Source of the DNA: Candidatus Poribacteria bacterium WGA-3G
GTDB taxonomy: Bacteria > Poribacteria > WGA-4E > WGA-3G
Reading direction: 5' to 3'
Length of the DNA: 64,000 nucleotides
NCBI GenBank assembly: GCA_000406005.1
Contig: ASZN01000021.1
Span: forward strand, 6,518 to 70,517
Made by a program: the position numbers and the translations under genes. Positions 1 to 7,811 of the stretch are shown one piece after another. Position 1 is the first letter of the stretch. Each line of letters begins with the position of its first letter. The notes beneath the pieces were generated by a model, which saw nothing but the letters and a program-made list of their open reading frames with translations, did no database searches and was not told the origin of the DNA.

Positions 1-325
1 CCGTCATACCGATGACGTGGCAATCGGCACCGTGAACCGCCTCTGCCAATTCGATGACCGGAGACTTATCTAAGTATCGCAGAAAGACCGGATCACGGTT
101 GAAGGCGTTATTGATGTGTTTGTTGAGAAAACCGCTTCCATTTTCTGGGACGCTGTGCCGATCGAAACTCTCTGGGATCGCTGTCAGCTGATCCATGGCT
201 GCCCGAAGCTCGGCAAGTTCTGCGCCATCAATAACGTTCGGAAGATAGGCGTACCCATCTTCTTCCATCGCTTTCACTCGGTTTTCGAGGTCAGGATACG
301 CAACGAGGGGTAAGGCTTGGCTCAT
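1..325 (-). CDS. Phytanoyl-CoA dioxygenase (PhyH) family protein, partial
   Basis: The gene starts at 325 on the reverse strand and runs off the left edge, so only about 108 N-terminal residues are visible. The start is fixed by AAGGAGG about 9 bases upstream. The peptide opens MSQALPLVAYPDLENR and contains EEDGYAYLPNVIDG, the usual N-terminal phrase of PhyH-like Fe(II)/2-oxoglutarate oxygenases ('the enzyme must not rise past a gate' residue block before the barrel). The metal-binding HxD and distal His lie outside the window, so activity cannot be judged. Two other PhyH-like genes occur here (12338-13306 and 56709-57446). Family members hydroxylate varied small molecules; the substrate is unknown. 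Confidence 0.75.
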   Translation of the reverse strand, partial: MSQALPLVAYPDLENRVKAMEEDGYAYLPNVIDGAELAELRAAMDQLTAIPESFDRHSVPENGSGFLNKHINNAFNRDPVFLRYLDKSPVIELAEAVHGADCHVIGMT

Positions 326-435
326 TATCCTTTTTTCCTCCTTCTTGTGGAAAAAGCCTAAATAGATACTTCCGCAGATGTATTTTACAACTTTCAAGGT
401 GTCCTGTCAACTTTTTTCCGAACAAAACGTTAGTT

Positions 436-455
436 AAGTGCATCCAAAATAGTGT
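436..455 (+). repeat. Intergenic motif AAGTGCATCC, copy A
   Basis: AAGTGCATCC followed by an AAAA tract and a TGT element lies upstream of infA. The same block recurs at 2698 and 6798, each time in a gap ahead of a forward gene and followed by A/T-rich sequence. It may be an operator, an upstream promoter element or the remnant of a repeat. No function is shown. Confidence 0.5.
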
Positions 456-494
456 AAAAGTAAAATAACATTTATAAAAAGGGAGAAAATTCAG

Positions 495-761
495 ATGAAA
501 AAAGAAAGAACATCCCCAGAAACGCATGAAACTCTTAATAAAGACACAGCTATCCGCGTCTTGGGAGTCGTCATGGAATCTTTACCGGGTAACCTGTTTC
601 ATGTTAAATTAGAAGAGAACGACCACAAAGTCGTGGCGTACCTTGCGGGTAAACTGATGCGGCACAAAATCTGGGTGCTTCCCGGTGACCATGTTACCGT
701 CGAACTTTCTCCGTATGACTTAACGCGCGGACGTATTGTCTGGCGGAATCCGGGAGCGTAA
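495..761 (+). CDS. infA: Translation initiation factor IF-1
   Basis: 88 residues, slightly longer than the usual 72 because of an extended N-terminus ([16 protein letters not shown]). The OB-fold core is clear: [17 protein letters not shown], then [16 protein letters not shown] and a conserved end, [11 protein letters not shown]-1 binds the 30S A site with IF-2 and IF-3 during initiation. AGGGAGAAA lies about 8 bases before the ATG. rsgA follows directly with its ATG 58 bases after the infA stop; both products act on the small subunit, so co-transcription is likely. Confidence 0.93.
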   Translation: MKKERTSPETHETLNKDTAIRVLGVVMESLPGNLFHVKLEENDHKVVAYLAGKLMRHKIWVLPGDHVTVELSPYDLTRGRIVWRNPGA

Positions 762-819
762 GCAACGGCTTAAGGATGCGCGGTTGTGTTCAACCGCGTG
801 TCCGCAGGTGAACCTAATT

Positions 820-1809
820 ATGGAAGGAATTGTTATAAAATCGAGAGGCGGTGCTTACGAAGTACAGGTTGGCGACCGTTGCTATACCTGTACCGTACGG
901 CATCACCTGATCGAAGAAGAGAAGCGTCGTCTCGATGAAACCAAAGAGATGCCTTATGTCGATCTCATCGCAGTCGGCGACCGCGTCCGTATTTCGACAC
1001 CGACACCGGCTGCGGATAACGGCTACATTGAGGCGTGTTTCCCACGCGAAACGCAATTTGGACGTATACGCATGGACGGTTGGCGACAGGTTATCGTTGC
1101 TAACTTAGAAATGCTGCTGATCATCTTCGCTGCCCGACACCCTACACTCAAGCTGCGGATGCTCGATAGATTCCTCGTCACCGCAGAGGCTTCGGATGTA
1201 GAACCCGTCATCTGTATCAACAAAATGGATCTGGCAAAATTGGAGAATGTACAGCGTGAACTAAAATTATATGAAGAATTAGGGTATAAGGTAGTTTATA
1301 CAAGTATTGTAACCGGACTCGGTGTTGATGAGTTAAGAGAAACAATGCAAGATAAGATTTCCGCAATCGTCGGTTCATCTGGAGTCGGGAAATCCTCTCT
1401 CCTTAACGCATTACAACCCGGGCTCCAATTACGCATTGGTGAAGTCGATGAGCGTATCCACAAGGGACGGCATACAACAACAGAAGTTATGCTGCTGCCC
1501 CTTGCGTTTGGCGGATTTGTCGCAGATACGCCCGGCATCCGAACGCTCGGACTGCTTGAAGTCGATGACGAACAGGGGTTAGATATCCATTTTCCTGAGA
1601 TGCGCCCATATATCCCAGAGTGTAAATTTGCAGCATGCACGCACCAACACGAACCGGCATGTGCTGTCAAAGAGGCAGTTGAAACGGGTACAATTAATAC
1701 ACTCCGGTATGAGAGTTATCTCCGGATCTCTGGATTCAAGGAGGGGAGATATGAACGAAACTCAGATAAGAGAAGATCGGACCGAAACACGAGAAGACGC
1801 AAACGCTGA
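820..1809 (+). CDS. rsgA: Ribosome small-subunit-dependent GTPase A
   Basis: 329 residues from the ATG at 820; an in-frame TTG at 736 would overlap infA and is not favoured. An OB-fold N-terminus is followed by the circularly permuted GTPase order typical of RsgA/YjeQ: NKMD (G4) near residue 132, then the P-loop GSSGVGKSSLLN near 185, then DTPG (G3) near 230. The C-terminus carries the zinc knuckle CKFAACTHQHEPAC. RsgA matures the 30S subunit. The last 59 bases overlap the following acetyltransferase gene, suggesting translational coupling. Confidence 0.93.
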   Translation: MEGIVIKSRGGAYEVQVGDRCYTCTVRHHLIEEEKRRLDETKEMPYVDLIAVGDRVRISTPTPAADNGYIEACFPRETQFGRIRMDGWRQVIVANLEMLLIIFAARHPTLKLRMLDRFLVTAEASDVEPVICINKMDLAKLENVQRELKLYEELGYKVVYTSIVTGLGVDELRETMQDKISAIVGSSGVGKSSLLNALQPGLQLRIGEVDERIHKGRHTTTEVMLLPLAFGGFVADTPGIRTLGLLEVDDEQGLDIHFPEMRPYIPECKFAACTHQHEPACAVKEAVETGTINTLRYESYLRISGFKEGRYERNSDKRRSDRNTRRRKR

Positions 1810-2581
1810 CCTTCAGAAGTGGGAAGATGCTATCAGCAACTTGCTACGCATTATTGAGAGGAGTGAACGGAAACTCGGATATTTTCAGAATAGAGTAAAA
1901 CAGGCGAAATTCATGGATCGTCCGAACCAACGTAAGATTCGCACGGCTGGCGCGCAAGTTGGGGCACATTCGGCACAGTTGGAAGGACTTCGCAGTGAAT
2001 TGCGGCAACTCGAACGTCTCTATAGTGGTGGTATCCACCTCCGGCAGACCACAGAGAACGAACTTCGCCAAATTTGGGGATGGATCAACCGACCCGGCAT
2101 CAGGAACCTTCTTTATACCGATCGGGTATCATTTGAAACATTCCTGAACGATTGGCGCCGTTGGGCATCCGACGCGAAAACACTGCCACTCGCTATTGAA
2201 ATCCGAACAACACGTTTCCTCATCGGGTTTATCCTTCTTAAGCGCGACGCGGACACTGTTAAGATCCGATTCGTTATCATTCGACCGGACTATCGCGCTC
2301 GCGGCTACGGCACTGACGCACTCATTGAGACCGTCCGTTACGCGTTCGAGGTACTCGATGCTGAGCACGTGACCTTAGAAGTATTAGACGGCAATGGACC
2401 CGCACTCACCTGCTTCGAGAATGCAGGATTCCAATATCTCAGTTACACCGAGACTGCCGGACAGGTGTACACGATGGGAATTGGGCGCAGCGAGTGGATC
2501 GGGGATAGCGTCGTAGATGAACAGAATGTTACGCCGCAATTGAGTGCCCCGCTCAAAGTGTTCTTTGATTCCGAAGAATAA
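1751..2581 (+). CDS. GNAT-family N-acetyltransferase with N-terminal coiled coil
   Basis: 276 residues. The start at 1751 is chosen because AAGGAGGGGAGAT sits immediately upstream; a longer frame opens at 1628 inside rsgA but has no such signal. Residues 1-90 are charged and heptad-rich, predicting a coiled coil. Residues about 140-250 hold the acetyl-CoA fold, with the motif A segment IRPDYRARGYGTDAL and a C-terminal NGPALTCFENAGF. Substrate unknown. A strong hairpin terminator follows the stop, so the infA-rsgA-GNAT operon probably ends here. Confidence 0.8.
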   Translation: MNETQIREDRTETREDANADLQKWEDAISNLLRIIERSERKLGYFQNRVKQAKFMDRPNQRKIRTAGAQVGAHSAQLEGLRSELRQLERLYSGGIHLRQTTENELRQIWGWINRPGIRNLLYTDRVSFETFLNDWRRWASDAKTLPLAIEIRTTRFLIGFILLKRDADTVKIRFVIIRPDYRARGYGTDALIETVRYAFEVLDAEHVTLEVLDGNGPALTCFENAGFQYLSYTETAGQVYTMGIGRSEWIGDSVVDEQNVTPQLSAPLKVFFDSEE

Positions 2582-2637
2582 TTTTCTTGCAAAAACTGAA
2601 TGGGTATTGGGTGTCCAGCGCATGGCTTGAATTGAAA

Positions 2638-2673
2638 GGGACAGAGATGACAATTCTCTGTCCCTGATTTTTT
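2638..2673 (+). terminator. Rho-independent terminator after the GNAT gene
   Basis: GGGACAGAGA (2638-2647) pairs perfectly with TCTCTGTCCC (2655-2664) around a 7-base loop and is followed by a T run at 2668-2673. This is the classic intrinsic terminator form, 57 bases after the stop codon of the acetyltransferase. Confidence 0.85.
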
Positions 2674-2697
2674 GCAGAATAATTATAATCTTACCAA

Positions 2698-2718
2698 AAG
2701 TGCATCCAAAAGTGTGTT
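2698..2718 (+). repeat. Intergenic motif AAGTGCATCC, copy B
   Basis: AAGTGCATCCAAAAGTGTGT, about 140 bases upstream of the selenoprotein-like gene. It matches copies at 436 and 6798 through the AAGTGCATCC core and the following TGTGTT-like block. Confidence 0.5.
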
Positions 2719-2857
2719 AAAACAATCAGACTGCATACCTTACGATCCATATCAATAGTGTTTTGAAATACAGCGCAATCCTTTTTTAACAGAATTACTG
2801 TGATGTTGGTAGACTGAACATCTTGAGTTATTACAACTATAGAAAAACAAAATATTC

Positions 2858-4411
2858 ATGGCAATGGAGAAAACTGTGATAAATCTTTGTAATGTGCTAA
2901 AGAGTTCATCGAGTGTGCGAGTGCATGCGCATTGGCAGCCGATTTCGGATGCTACATTTAATATGCACAACGATTCACCACAACTCGCTGAGATGTTTGA
3001 TCTGTCACCGTGCCACCCTGTCAAGGAATACGGGGTGGAAGATTTCAAGGTATTTCTTCCGTCTTCAACTGTAGCCGTAGGTGATCTATGGACACTGGAT
3101 CCGAACAGAATTGTTCCTTTCCTTTATCAGTTTCACCCAGGGGCAAGGGCTGATTTAGGTAACGGTGAGGAAGGCGCTTATGCGTGCTTACGGGCATGTT
3201 CATCAGATTATGCGGAGATCACTTTCCGATTACATGCCGAGTTTACATTGGGAAATGTTGCACATCAGGAGCCGCAACAAGAAAACGCTGAAGAGGTGTC
3301 GGAACCGGAGTCCGAAGCTACGTTTATCCCATCGCAATATGTCGGACAGATGTTCGTCAATTTGAAAAGAGGAACGATTCGTGCGTTTTCGTTGGTACTA
3401 CCTGCACGCAATAGCAATGTTGACATCAACGCCTGTGGTGGCGCGGATATGGTCTTTGTGCCGCGCATGGAGCTCCTCGCCACGGATGAGACCGACCAAG
3501 ATGAAATTGCGTGGGAGACAGTTATCACGGCAGAAAAAGCATGCCGTTCATTAGAATTGAAGTTTTACCCATTCGCGAAGATTGACTGGCTGCCGATCGA
3601 GAGGGCAGTTGAACGTGCGAAAGCAACGCACCGCCCGATTCATGCGATCCTTGTCTGGGGCTGCTTAGACGATGAATCTTGCTGAGCGAACGGCAAATAT
3701 TTGAGGGCGGGTCCGCTCTCCGATTCAGAAGTGATAGAGACACTCAACGAGAAGTTTGTCAATACATGGGTGCTTCTCAGGGAATTGCCAGAACTGATAA
3801 GTGGCGCGAAAGGCGAGACACCGAGCCTTGTGGCTAAAAAAATGCAACAGCATTATACCGACTCTGTGGATATTCTGGCGTTGACTCCCGATGCGGAAGT
3901 CATTATGCATCAGCCGGAGTCGGCGCTGCCTTATAGGAAGCAGTCGCAGGCATATTTAACGGTGTTAAAGCATTCTGTAGCGGCATTTGAAGGAAGACGC
4001 ACACGTGTAGGGAAAAGATCAAAATTAGATGGAAATCCGATCAGCTTGGGAACGGAATTGATGGAGATTTTGCATGTTTATGGCACGTCTAGCACCAACC
4101 CTCCAGATGACACGGTTGTTAAAATTGATACGACACCGTTTGAATCTGGTGGGATACTCCACATTGAAATACAGGTAGGTGCAGGCGAGTCGGCAGGGAC
4201 GTTTGAGTTGTTTCATGACGACACCGAACTTTCCTCAAAAGGGGGTGCTGATGAAGCCCTTGATGGTGCATGGAATATTTCACCCGGTAGTATCGGACAC
4301 ATTTTTCACAATTTCAGACGAGGTCGGCATTTCAAATTGGTCGCTACGGGTGCCGACGCTCAAAAAGCCACTGCTTTTTTGGCACGTGTTTCTGTTGTTT
4401 CGGATTATTAG
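2858..4411 (+). CDS. selN: Selenoprotein N-like protein read through an in-frame UGA (Sec276)
   Basis: Two open frames, 2858-3682 and 3686-4411, are in the same phase and separated only by TGA at 3683-3685. Read through as selenocysteine they give one 517-residue protein with U at 276 in the context WGCLDDESCUANGKYLR. I recognise this as the vertebrate SELENON active-site region (WGALDDQSCUGSGRTLRE). Flanking phrases also match that family as I remember it: FVPRMELLATD before the site, and LNEKFVNTWVLLRELPEL after it. A hairpin fitting bacterial SECIS rules starts 18 bases after the UGA. The family fold near SCU is thioredoxin-like; in animals the protein is an ER redox factor in calcium handling. 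No signal peptide is obvious here. The last 90 residues look like an added beta-rich domain. No strong SD precedes ATG 2858. Without Sec insertion the product would be a 275-residue fragment. Confidence 0.85.
3703..3720 (+). promoter_or_regulatory. Bacterial-type SECIS hairpin
   Basis: GAGGGCG (3703-3709) pairs with CGCTCTC (3714-3720), seven base pairs including one G-U, closing the four-base loop GGTC. The loop starts 24 bases after the UGA at 3683-3685. Bacterial SECIS elements lie just downstream of UGA, with a short apical loop carrying G (often GU) near its 5' side and a loop distance of roughly 16-37 bases; this hairpin meets each condition. It would recruit SelB with Sec-tRNA. No selA, selB or tRNA-Sec gene is in the window. 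Confidence 0.75.
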
Positions 4412-4506
4412 GACTTAACGTGAGTTTGATAAAAGCAGAAGGACTATGTCAGTAAAAACGTTTTGTATTTGCTGAAAAGCGAAGGACTGATAGAAGGAAA
4501 AGTTTG

Positions 4507-4806
4507 ATGCTAACAACACTCATTCATCAAGAACTACTTGACAACCTGATGACGTTCCGCTTCGCCGCAGCAGTCTTTATCACACTGTTGCTTGTGGTTA
4601 CAAATACCGCTGTGCTTATTAAGGACTATGAGCGACGCTTGGCAGGCTACAACGATGCTGTTAAAATGCATCAACGCCAACTCCAAGAGACAAAAACCTA
4701 TTCGGCAGGTGAAGTGTATGTTGATCGTCCACCTAACCCGTTAAGCATTTTCAATGTCGGATTCGATGAGCAACTTGAAAACAAGATTGAGGAGTTATTG
4801 ACATGA
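4507..4806 (+). pseudogene. N-terminal remnant of an ABC-2/DUF3526-type permease
   Basis: 99 residues from the ATG at 4507 (AGAAGGAAAAG upstream). It opens MLTTLIHQELLDNLMTF, has one membrane helix (AAAVFITLLLVVTNTAVL) and then the periplasmic phrase VDRPPNPLSIFNVG. I know this as the beginning of large multi-spanning ABC permeases of about 450-500 residues, so only the first fifth remains. The frame closes at TGA 4804-4806, which overlaps the ATG of the WD40 gene, so the remnant may now serve to deliver ribosomes to that gene. A functional single-helix protein is the alternative. Confidence 0.6.
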
Positions 4807-6719
4807 AAACAGGACTATTTTTTCCGGTTATGCTTATCCTCTTATTAACCGCCGCTCTCTTTCTCCCGAGCAGCCCTGCACAAGATTACACCCGATGGCA
4901 ACTGCCTGAAGGCGCGATCGCGCGTTTTGGGAAGGGTATGCTCACCGAGTTCGTCTATTTGCCGGATGGTCATCGCCTCACCGTTTTGAGTTCGATCGGC
5001 ACCTGGATATACGATGTCCGCACGGGTGAAGCACTGGATCTCATCACAGAACCGTTCACTGAAGATATGCGGCTCAGCCCCGATGGAAAGACACTTGCTG
5101 CTGCAACGGACGGCAGCGTTTATTTATGGGACCTGCAGACTAAGAAATTGAAAAATGTTCTTGTAGGGGACACACATAGGATCGGTTCATTAACATTCAG
5201 CCCTACTGGAGAAACAGTCGCAGGCGGCACTTGGAACAATGCGATTCAACTGTGGGATATGCACACCGGTAAGTTGTTAAAGACCCTTATAGGACACACA
5301 GACCTTAACACAAGGTCTATGACTATTCGCTTTATCGCGTATTCGGACGATGGAAAGAGATTGGCGAGTGTCGGTTGGGAAGACAGAACAACGATTCGTA
5401 TTTGGGATGTGGAGACTGGACAACTCCGGCAGACGATCACTGAGCTTCCGAAACATATCTATAGTGTCGCATACTCGCCTGATAGTCAGTCCCTGGTGGG
5501 TGGCGGTAGCGATTCCAATATTTATCTTTGGGATGCTGGCACTGGAGAACGCCTAAAAACACTCGTTGGACATACAGCTGGCGTTGGTTCTGTGACCTAC
5601 TCGCGAGATGGCACGACACTTGTGAGCGGGAGTTGGGATAAAACAATCCGCTTTTGGAACGCTAGCACCGGTGAACTCTTGAAAACCCTTATCGGACATA
5701 CGGAGGGTGGTGTTGCTGTAATGTACGCACCAGATGAAAAAACCGTTGCCAGTATGAGTTACTATGGCGGAACGATTCGTATTTGGGATGTGGGAACAGC
5801 CAAACTCTTGAAGACGATCACCGGACATACCGGCTCTTTTGGGAGATCAGTGGCGTTTTCACCGGATGGTCAGATGCTTGCGTATAATGGGATGCCGGAT
5901 AATACTATTCCGCTGCGCGATGTACAGAGTGGACAGCTTCTGAAAATCCTCACTGGGCATACAGATACTGTTAATTCGGTGCGGTTCTCACCAGATAGCA
6001 GCGTGCTTGCGAGTGGGGGTTGGGATGGTAGTATCCGTTTATGGGATGTGGCGACTGGGCAGCTCCAAAAAACTATCACCGGACATGAGAAGGGTGTCCC
6101 TTCTATCAACTATTCACCGGACGGTGCAACCCTTATGAGTGGAAGTTGGGATAATACAATCCGTTTCTGGGATGTTGGGACGGGTAAACACTTAAAAACC
6201 ATAGTAGGGAACATCGCACAACTGGATGCGATCCAAGGTGTTAGGGCTATTGCCTTGAGTCCGGATGGGGGAACGATTGCCAGTGCAACGGATGAAAAAG
6301 TGATTCGGTTATGGGACGTGCACACCGGTAAACTCAAAGACTCCCTTGTTGGACACACGAACGAGGTTGCTGCTGTCGCATTTTCTCCAAGTGGAGCCGT
6401 GCTTGCAAGTGGTAGTGACGATGCCACAGTGCGTTTATCGGATGTGGAAACAGGTAAACTGCTGAATACCTTCAAAGAGCCTACAAGAAGCAGTGTTTTA
6501 TCCGTTGCCTTTAGTCCAGATGGACGTATACTTGCGAGTGGATGTTCTGGCGTGATTCGGTTGCGGGACACATCCACTAAGCGAAACACAGTGACCCTCA
6601 CTGGACATACGACTTGGGTCCGGGCGTTAGCGTTCAGCCCTGATGGACACATACTTGCCAGTATAGACGAAAGTGGTGTGGTTATGCTATGGGATATGAA
6701 CCAGGTTCGATGGCAATAG
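4803..6719 (+). CDS. Secreted 14-blade WD40 repeat protein
   Basis: 638 residues. MKTGLFFPVMLILLLTAALF followed by PSSPAQ is a signal peptide. From about residue 50 I count 14 WD40 units, each with a core like AFSPDGxxLASGSxDxTIRLWD and a connector TGKLLKTLxGHT; 14 units would build two seven-blade propellers. No catalytic domain is joined to them, so the protein is probably a periplasmic or surface binding scaffold. Units share near-identical phrases, a sign of recent internal duplication. The start overlaps the stop of the permease remnant by four bases, implying coupling. Confidence 0.85.
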   Translation: MKTGLFFPVMLILLLTAALFLPSSPAQDYTRWQLPEGAIARFGKGMLTEFVYLPDGHRLTVLSSIGTWIYDVRTGEALDLITEPFTEDMRLSPDGKTLAAATDGSVYLWDLQTKKLKNVLVGDTHRIGSLTFSPTGETVAGGTWNNAIQLWDMHTGKLLKTLIGHTDLNTRSMTIRFIAYSDDGKRLASVGWEDRTTIRIWDVETGQLRQTITELPKHIYSVAYSPDSQSLVGGGSDSNIYLWDAGTGERLKTLVGHTAGVGSVTYSRDGTTLVSGSWDKTIRFWNASTGELLKTLIGHTEGGVAVMYAPDEKTVASMSYYGGTIRIWDVGTAKLLKTITGHTGSFGRSVAFSPDGQMLAYNGMPDNTIPLRDVQSGQLLKILTGHTDTVNSVRFSPDSSVLASGGWDGSIRLWDVATGQLQKTITGHEKGVPSINYSPDGATLMSGSWDNTIRFWDVGTGKHLKTIVGNIAQLDAIQGVRAIALSPDGGTIASATDEKVIRLWDVHTGKLKDSLVGHTNEVAAVAFSPSGAVLASGSDDATVRLSDVETGKLLNTFKEPTRSSVLSVAFSPDGRILASGCSGVIRLRDTSTKRNTVTLTGHTTWVRALAFSPDGHILASIDESGVVMLWDMNQVRWQ

Positions 6720-6797
6720 CAATTTGCAAAGCGGATTCGCATCGCTTTCCACCCCAAAAAAATAATTTTTTCATTTTTTTTTCGCGAAAACGTGCAA

Positions 6798-6818
6798 AAG
6801 TGCATCCGAAAATGTGTT
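6798..6818 (+). repeat. Intergenic motif AAGTGCATCC, copy C
   Basis: AAGTGCATCCGAAAATGTGT stands 12 bases upstream of a good -35 box (TTGTCA at 6830). This is the copy with the clearest promoter context among the three (436, 2698, 6798). Confidence 0.5.
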
Positions 6819-6829
6819 TAAGCGAATCA

Positions 6830-6858
6830 TTGTCATTTTTTAATGGCGATGGTATCCT
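6830..6858 (+). promoter_or_regulatory. Sigma-70-type promoter
   Basis: TTGTCA (6830-6835) and TATCCT (6853-6858) are separated by exactly 17 bases. A small hairpin, TACCGC...GCGGTA (6861-6878), follows. The promoter would drive the structured leader ahead of the regulator at 7316. Confidence 0.55.
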
Positions 6859-6901
6859 AATACCGCTTTATCGCGGTAGAAAGAAAAAGGAGGAAATTGT
6901 T

Positions 6902-6934
6902 ATGTTAGCAAACCAGAGGAGGTGTGACACTTAG
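6902..6934 (+). other. Possible 10-residue leader peptide
   Basis: AAAGGAGGAAATTGTT precedes ATG at 6902; the frame reads MLANQRRCDT and stops at TAG. It carries two consecutive AGG arginine codons and ends inside the first of two palindromes (6922-6970). The strong ribosome site argues for translation; it could be a leader peptide or the residue of a decayed gene. Confidence 0.35.
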
Positions 6935-6970
6935 TGTTACACCCTTGTGGTGTGACACTTAGTGTCGCAC
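6922..6970. repeat. Two direct copies of a 21-bp imperfect palindrome
   Basis: GTGTGACACTTAGTGTTACAC at 6922-6942 and GTGTGACACTTAGTGTCGCAC at 6950-6970 are 28 bases apart start to start. Each is self-complementary over nearly its whole length, so the pair could be a double operator for a dimeric regulator or two RNA hairpins. Confidence 0.6.
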
Positions 6971-6980
6971 TCTTTGGAAA

Positions 6981-7009
6981 GGGACGGAGGGTTTATATCC
7001 CTCTGTCCC
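6981..7009 (+). terminator. Hairpin, terminator or attenuator
   Basis: GGGACGGAGGG (6981-6991) pairs with CCCTCTGTCCC (6999-7009), 11 pairs with one G-U and a 7-base loop. The tail is only moderately T-rich (CATTTTAG). The stem resembles the terminator at 2638. It sits between a promoter at 6830 and the gene at 7316, so it may act conditionally. Confidence 0.6.
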
Positions 7010-7038
7010 CCATTTTAGTAGTTATCTTTTGAGATCGG

Positions 7039-7093
7039 ATGGCAATCCTGATGCCAGATTTTTATGGCATGTTTTTGTCTTTTTTGATATAAT
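7039..7093 (+). promoter_or_regulatory. Alternative-pairing hairpins followed by a TATAAT box
   Basis: Three short segments, TGGCA (7040-7044), ATGCCA (7051-7056) and TGGCAT (7065-7070), allow either 1:2 or 2:3 pairing. The 2:3 hairpin is followed by a T-rich tract (7072-7085) like an intrinsic terminator. TATAAT then occurs at 7088-7093 without a clear -35 box. The pattern resembles an attenuator, but the stems are only 5-6 bp. Confidence 0.35.
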
Positions 7094-7173
7094 GGAATCT
7101 GCAAGCGGTCGTCGATGTTGCTGCCCTTGCACTGTTCAAAACTACAACCACAAATAAGGAGGAGGTACCTATC

Positions 7174-7263
7174 ATGTTAATACTCAGTTTCAGCCACGCT
7201 ATATTTCATCCGAACCGATCCGGTTCGAGGCGATGGTGCCTCTGTTCATTCTCAACAGTTTGA
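7174..7263 (+). other. Short ORF with strong SD, possibly frameshifted
   Basis: AAGGAGGAGGTACCTATC precedes ATG at 7174; the frame gives 29 residues (MLILSFSHAIFHPNRSG...). The neighbouring frame reads on as NTQFQPRYISSEPIRFEAM and then through an aliphatic stretch (VPLFILNSLIENGIGAI), which looks more protein-like. One extra A after ATGTTA would join the SD to that frame. Either a short leader peptide or a frameshifted small gene is possible; I cannot decide. Confidence 0.3.
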
Positions 7264-7315
7264 TTGAAAATGGCATAGGCGCGATCGCCCTATATTTGAG
7301 GGAGTTGCTCTATCT

Positions 7316-7690
7316 ATGCCCAAATTTAATGCAGATTTTTGGGAGATTCCGGTACCACCAGAATTTTTTGACCAGCTCACTACCGAAGACGACTTCTGGT
7401 ATCGAGCCCCTGATGACGAATATATGGAGGCACAGCGTGCCAAGCGGCAGGCAGTCTTGGAACAGGTTCGTCAGATTATCGCGAAGGAGTTAACGGAACG
7501 TCAAACCGAGTGTATCCAACTTTACTTTTATAAAGGTAAAACGCAAGAAGAGATTGGGAATATCCTCGGGATTTCTCGACGTGTTGTGAGCCAACACCTA
7601 TTTGGTGTCACCCGAAACGGGAAACAGATAGGTGGCGCGATAAACAAGATCCGAAAGGTATGTCGAAAATTAGGAATAGAATTTCCGTAG
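7316..7690 (+). CDS. Sigma-70 region-4-like helix-turn-helix protein
   Basis: 124 residues. The C-terminal half reads LTERQTECIQLYFYKGKTQ, then EEIGNILGISRRVVSQHL, a typical sigma region 4 / LuxR-like helix-turn-helix (residues about 60-95). No region 2 is present, so this is not a full sigma factor; it could be a stand-alone DNA-binding regulator or a phage-type protein. GAGGGAG about 13 bases before the ATG is a modest ribosome site. The roughly 600-base leader is crowded with palindromes (6922-6970), hairpins (6981, 7051) and small ORFs, so its expression may be controlled there. Confidence 0.65.
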   Translation: MPKFNADFWEIPVPPEFFDQLTTEDDFWYRAPDDEYMEAQRAKRQAVLEQVRQIIAKELTERQTECIQLYFYKGKTQEEIGNILGISRRVVSQHLFGVTRNGKQIGGAINKIRKVCRKLGIEFP

Positions 7691-7734
7691 GTGTCGGAAC
7701 AGAATCTATATTTAAATGCTACACGTGCAATTCA

Positions 7735-7769
7735 AAGCGAGAGGCAACCTTCAAGGCGACCTCTCGCTT
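7735..7769. terminator. Hairpin between convergent genes
   Basis: AAGCGAGAGG (7735-7744) pairs with CCTCTCGCTT (7760-7769), 10 perfect pairs around a 15-base loop. It lies between the ends of the forward HTH gene and the reverse response regulator and could stop transcription from both sides, though T runs are weak. Confidence 0.55.
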
Positions 7770-7811
7770 GGAAGCACTCTAAACACTAAATAATCCTGTC
7801 GGTAAGGGTGC

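Noticed and set aside
3683..3685. Ordinary stop codon or nonsense mutation
   Set aside because: The frame continues at once with a conserved C-terminal half, the UGA lies at the expected Sec site of the SelN family, and a SECIS-like hairpin follows. A plain stop would not explain all three.
7233..7493. Forward ORF of 86 codons overlapping the HTH gene
   Set aside because: Its second half is out of frame with the clear HTH protein and loses protein-like character; only its first part is mentioned as a possible frameshifted piece.
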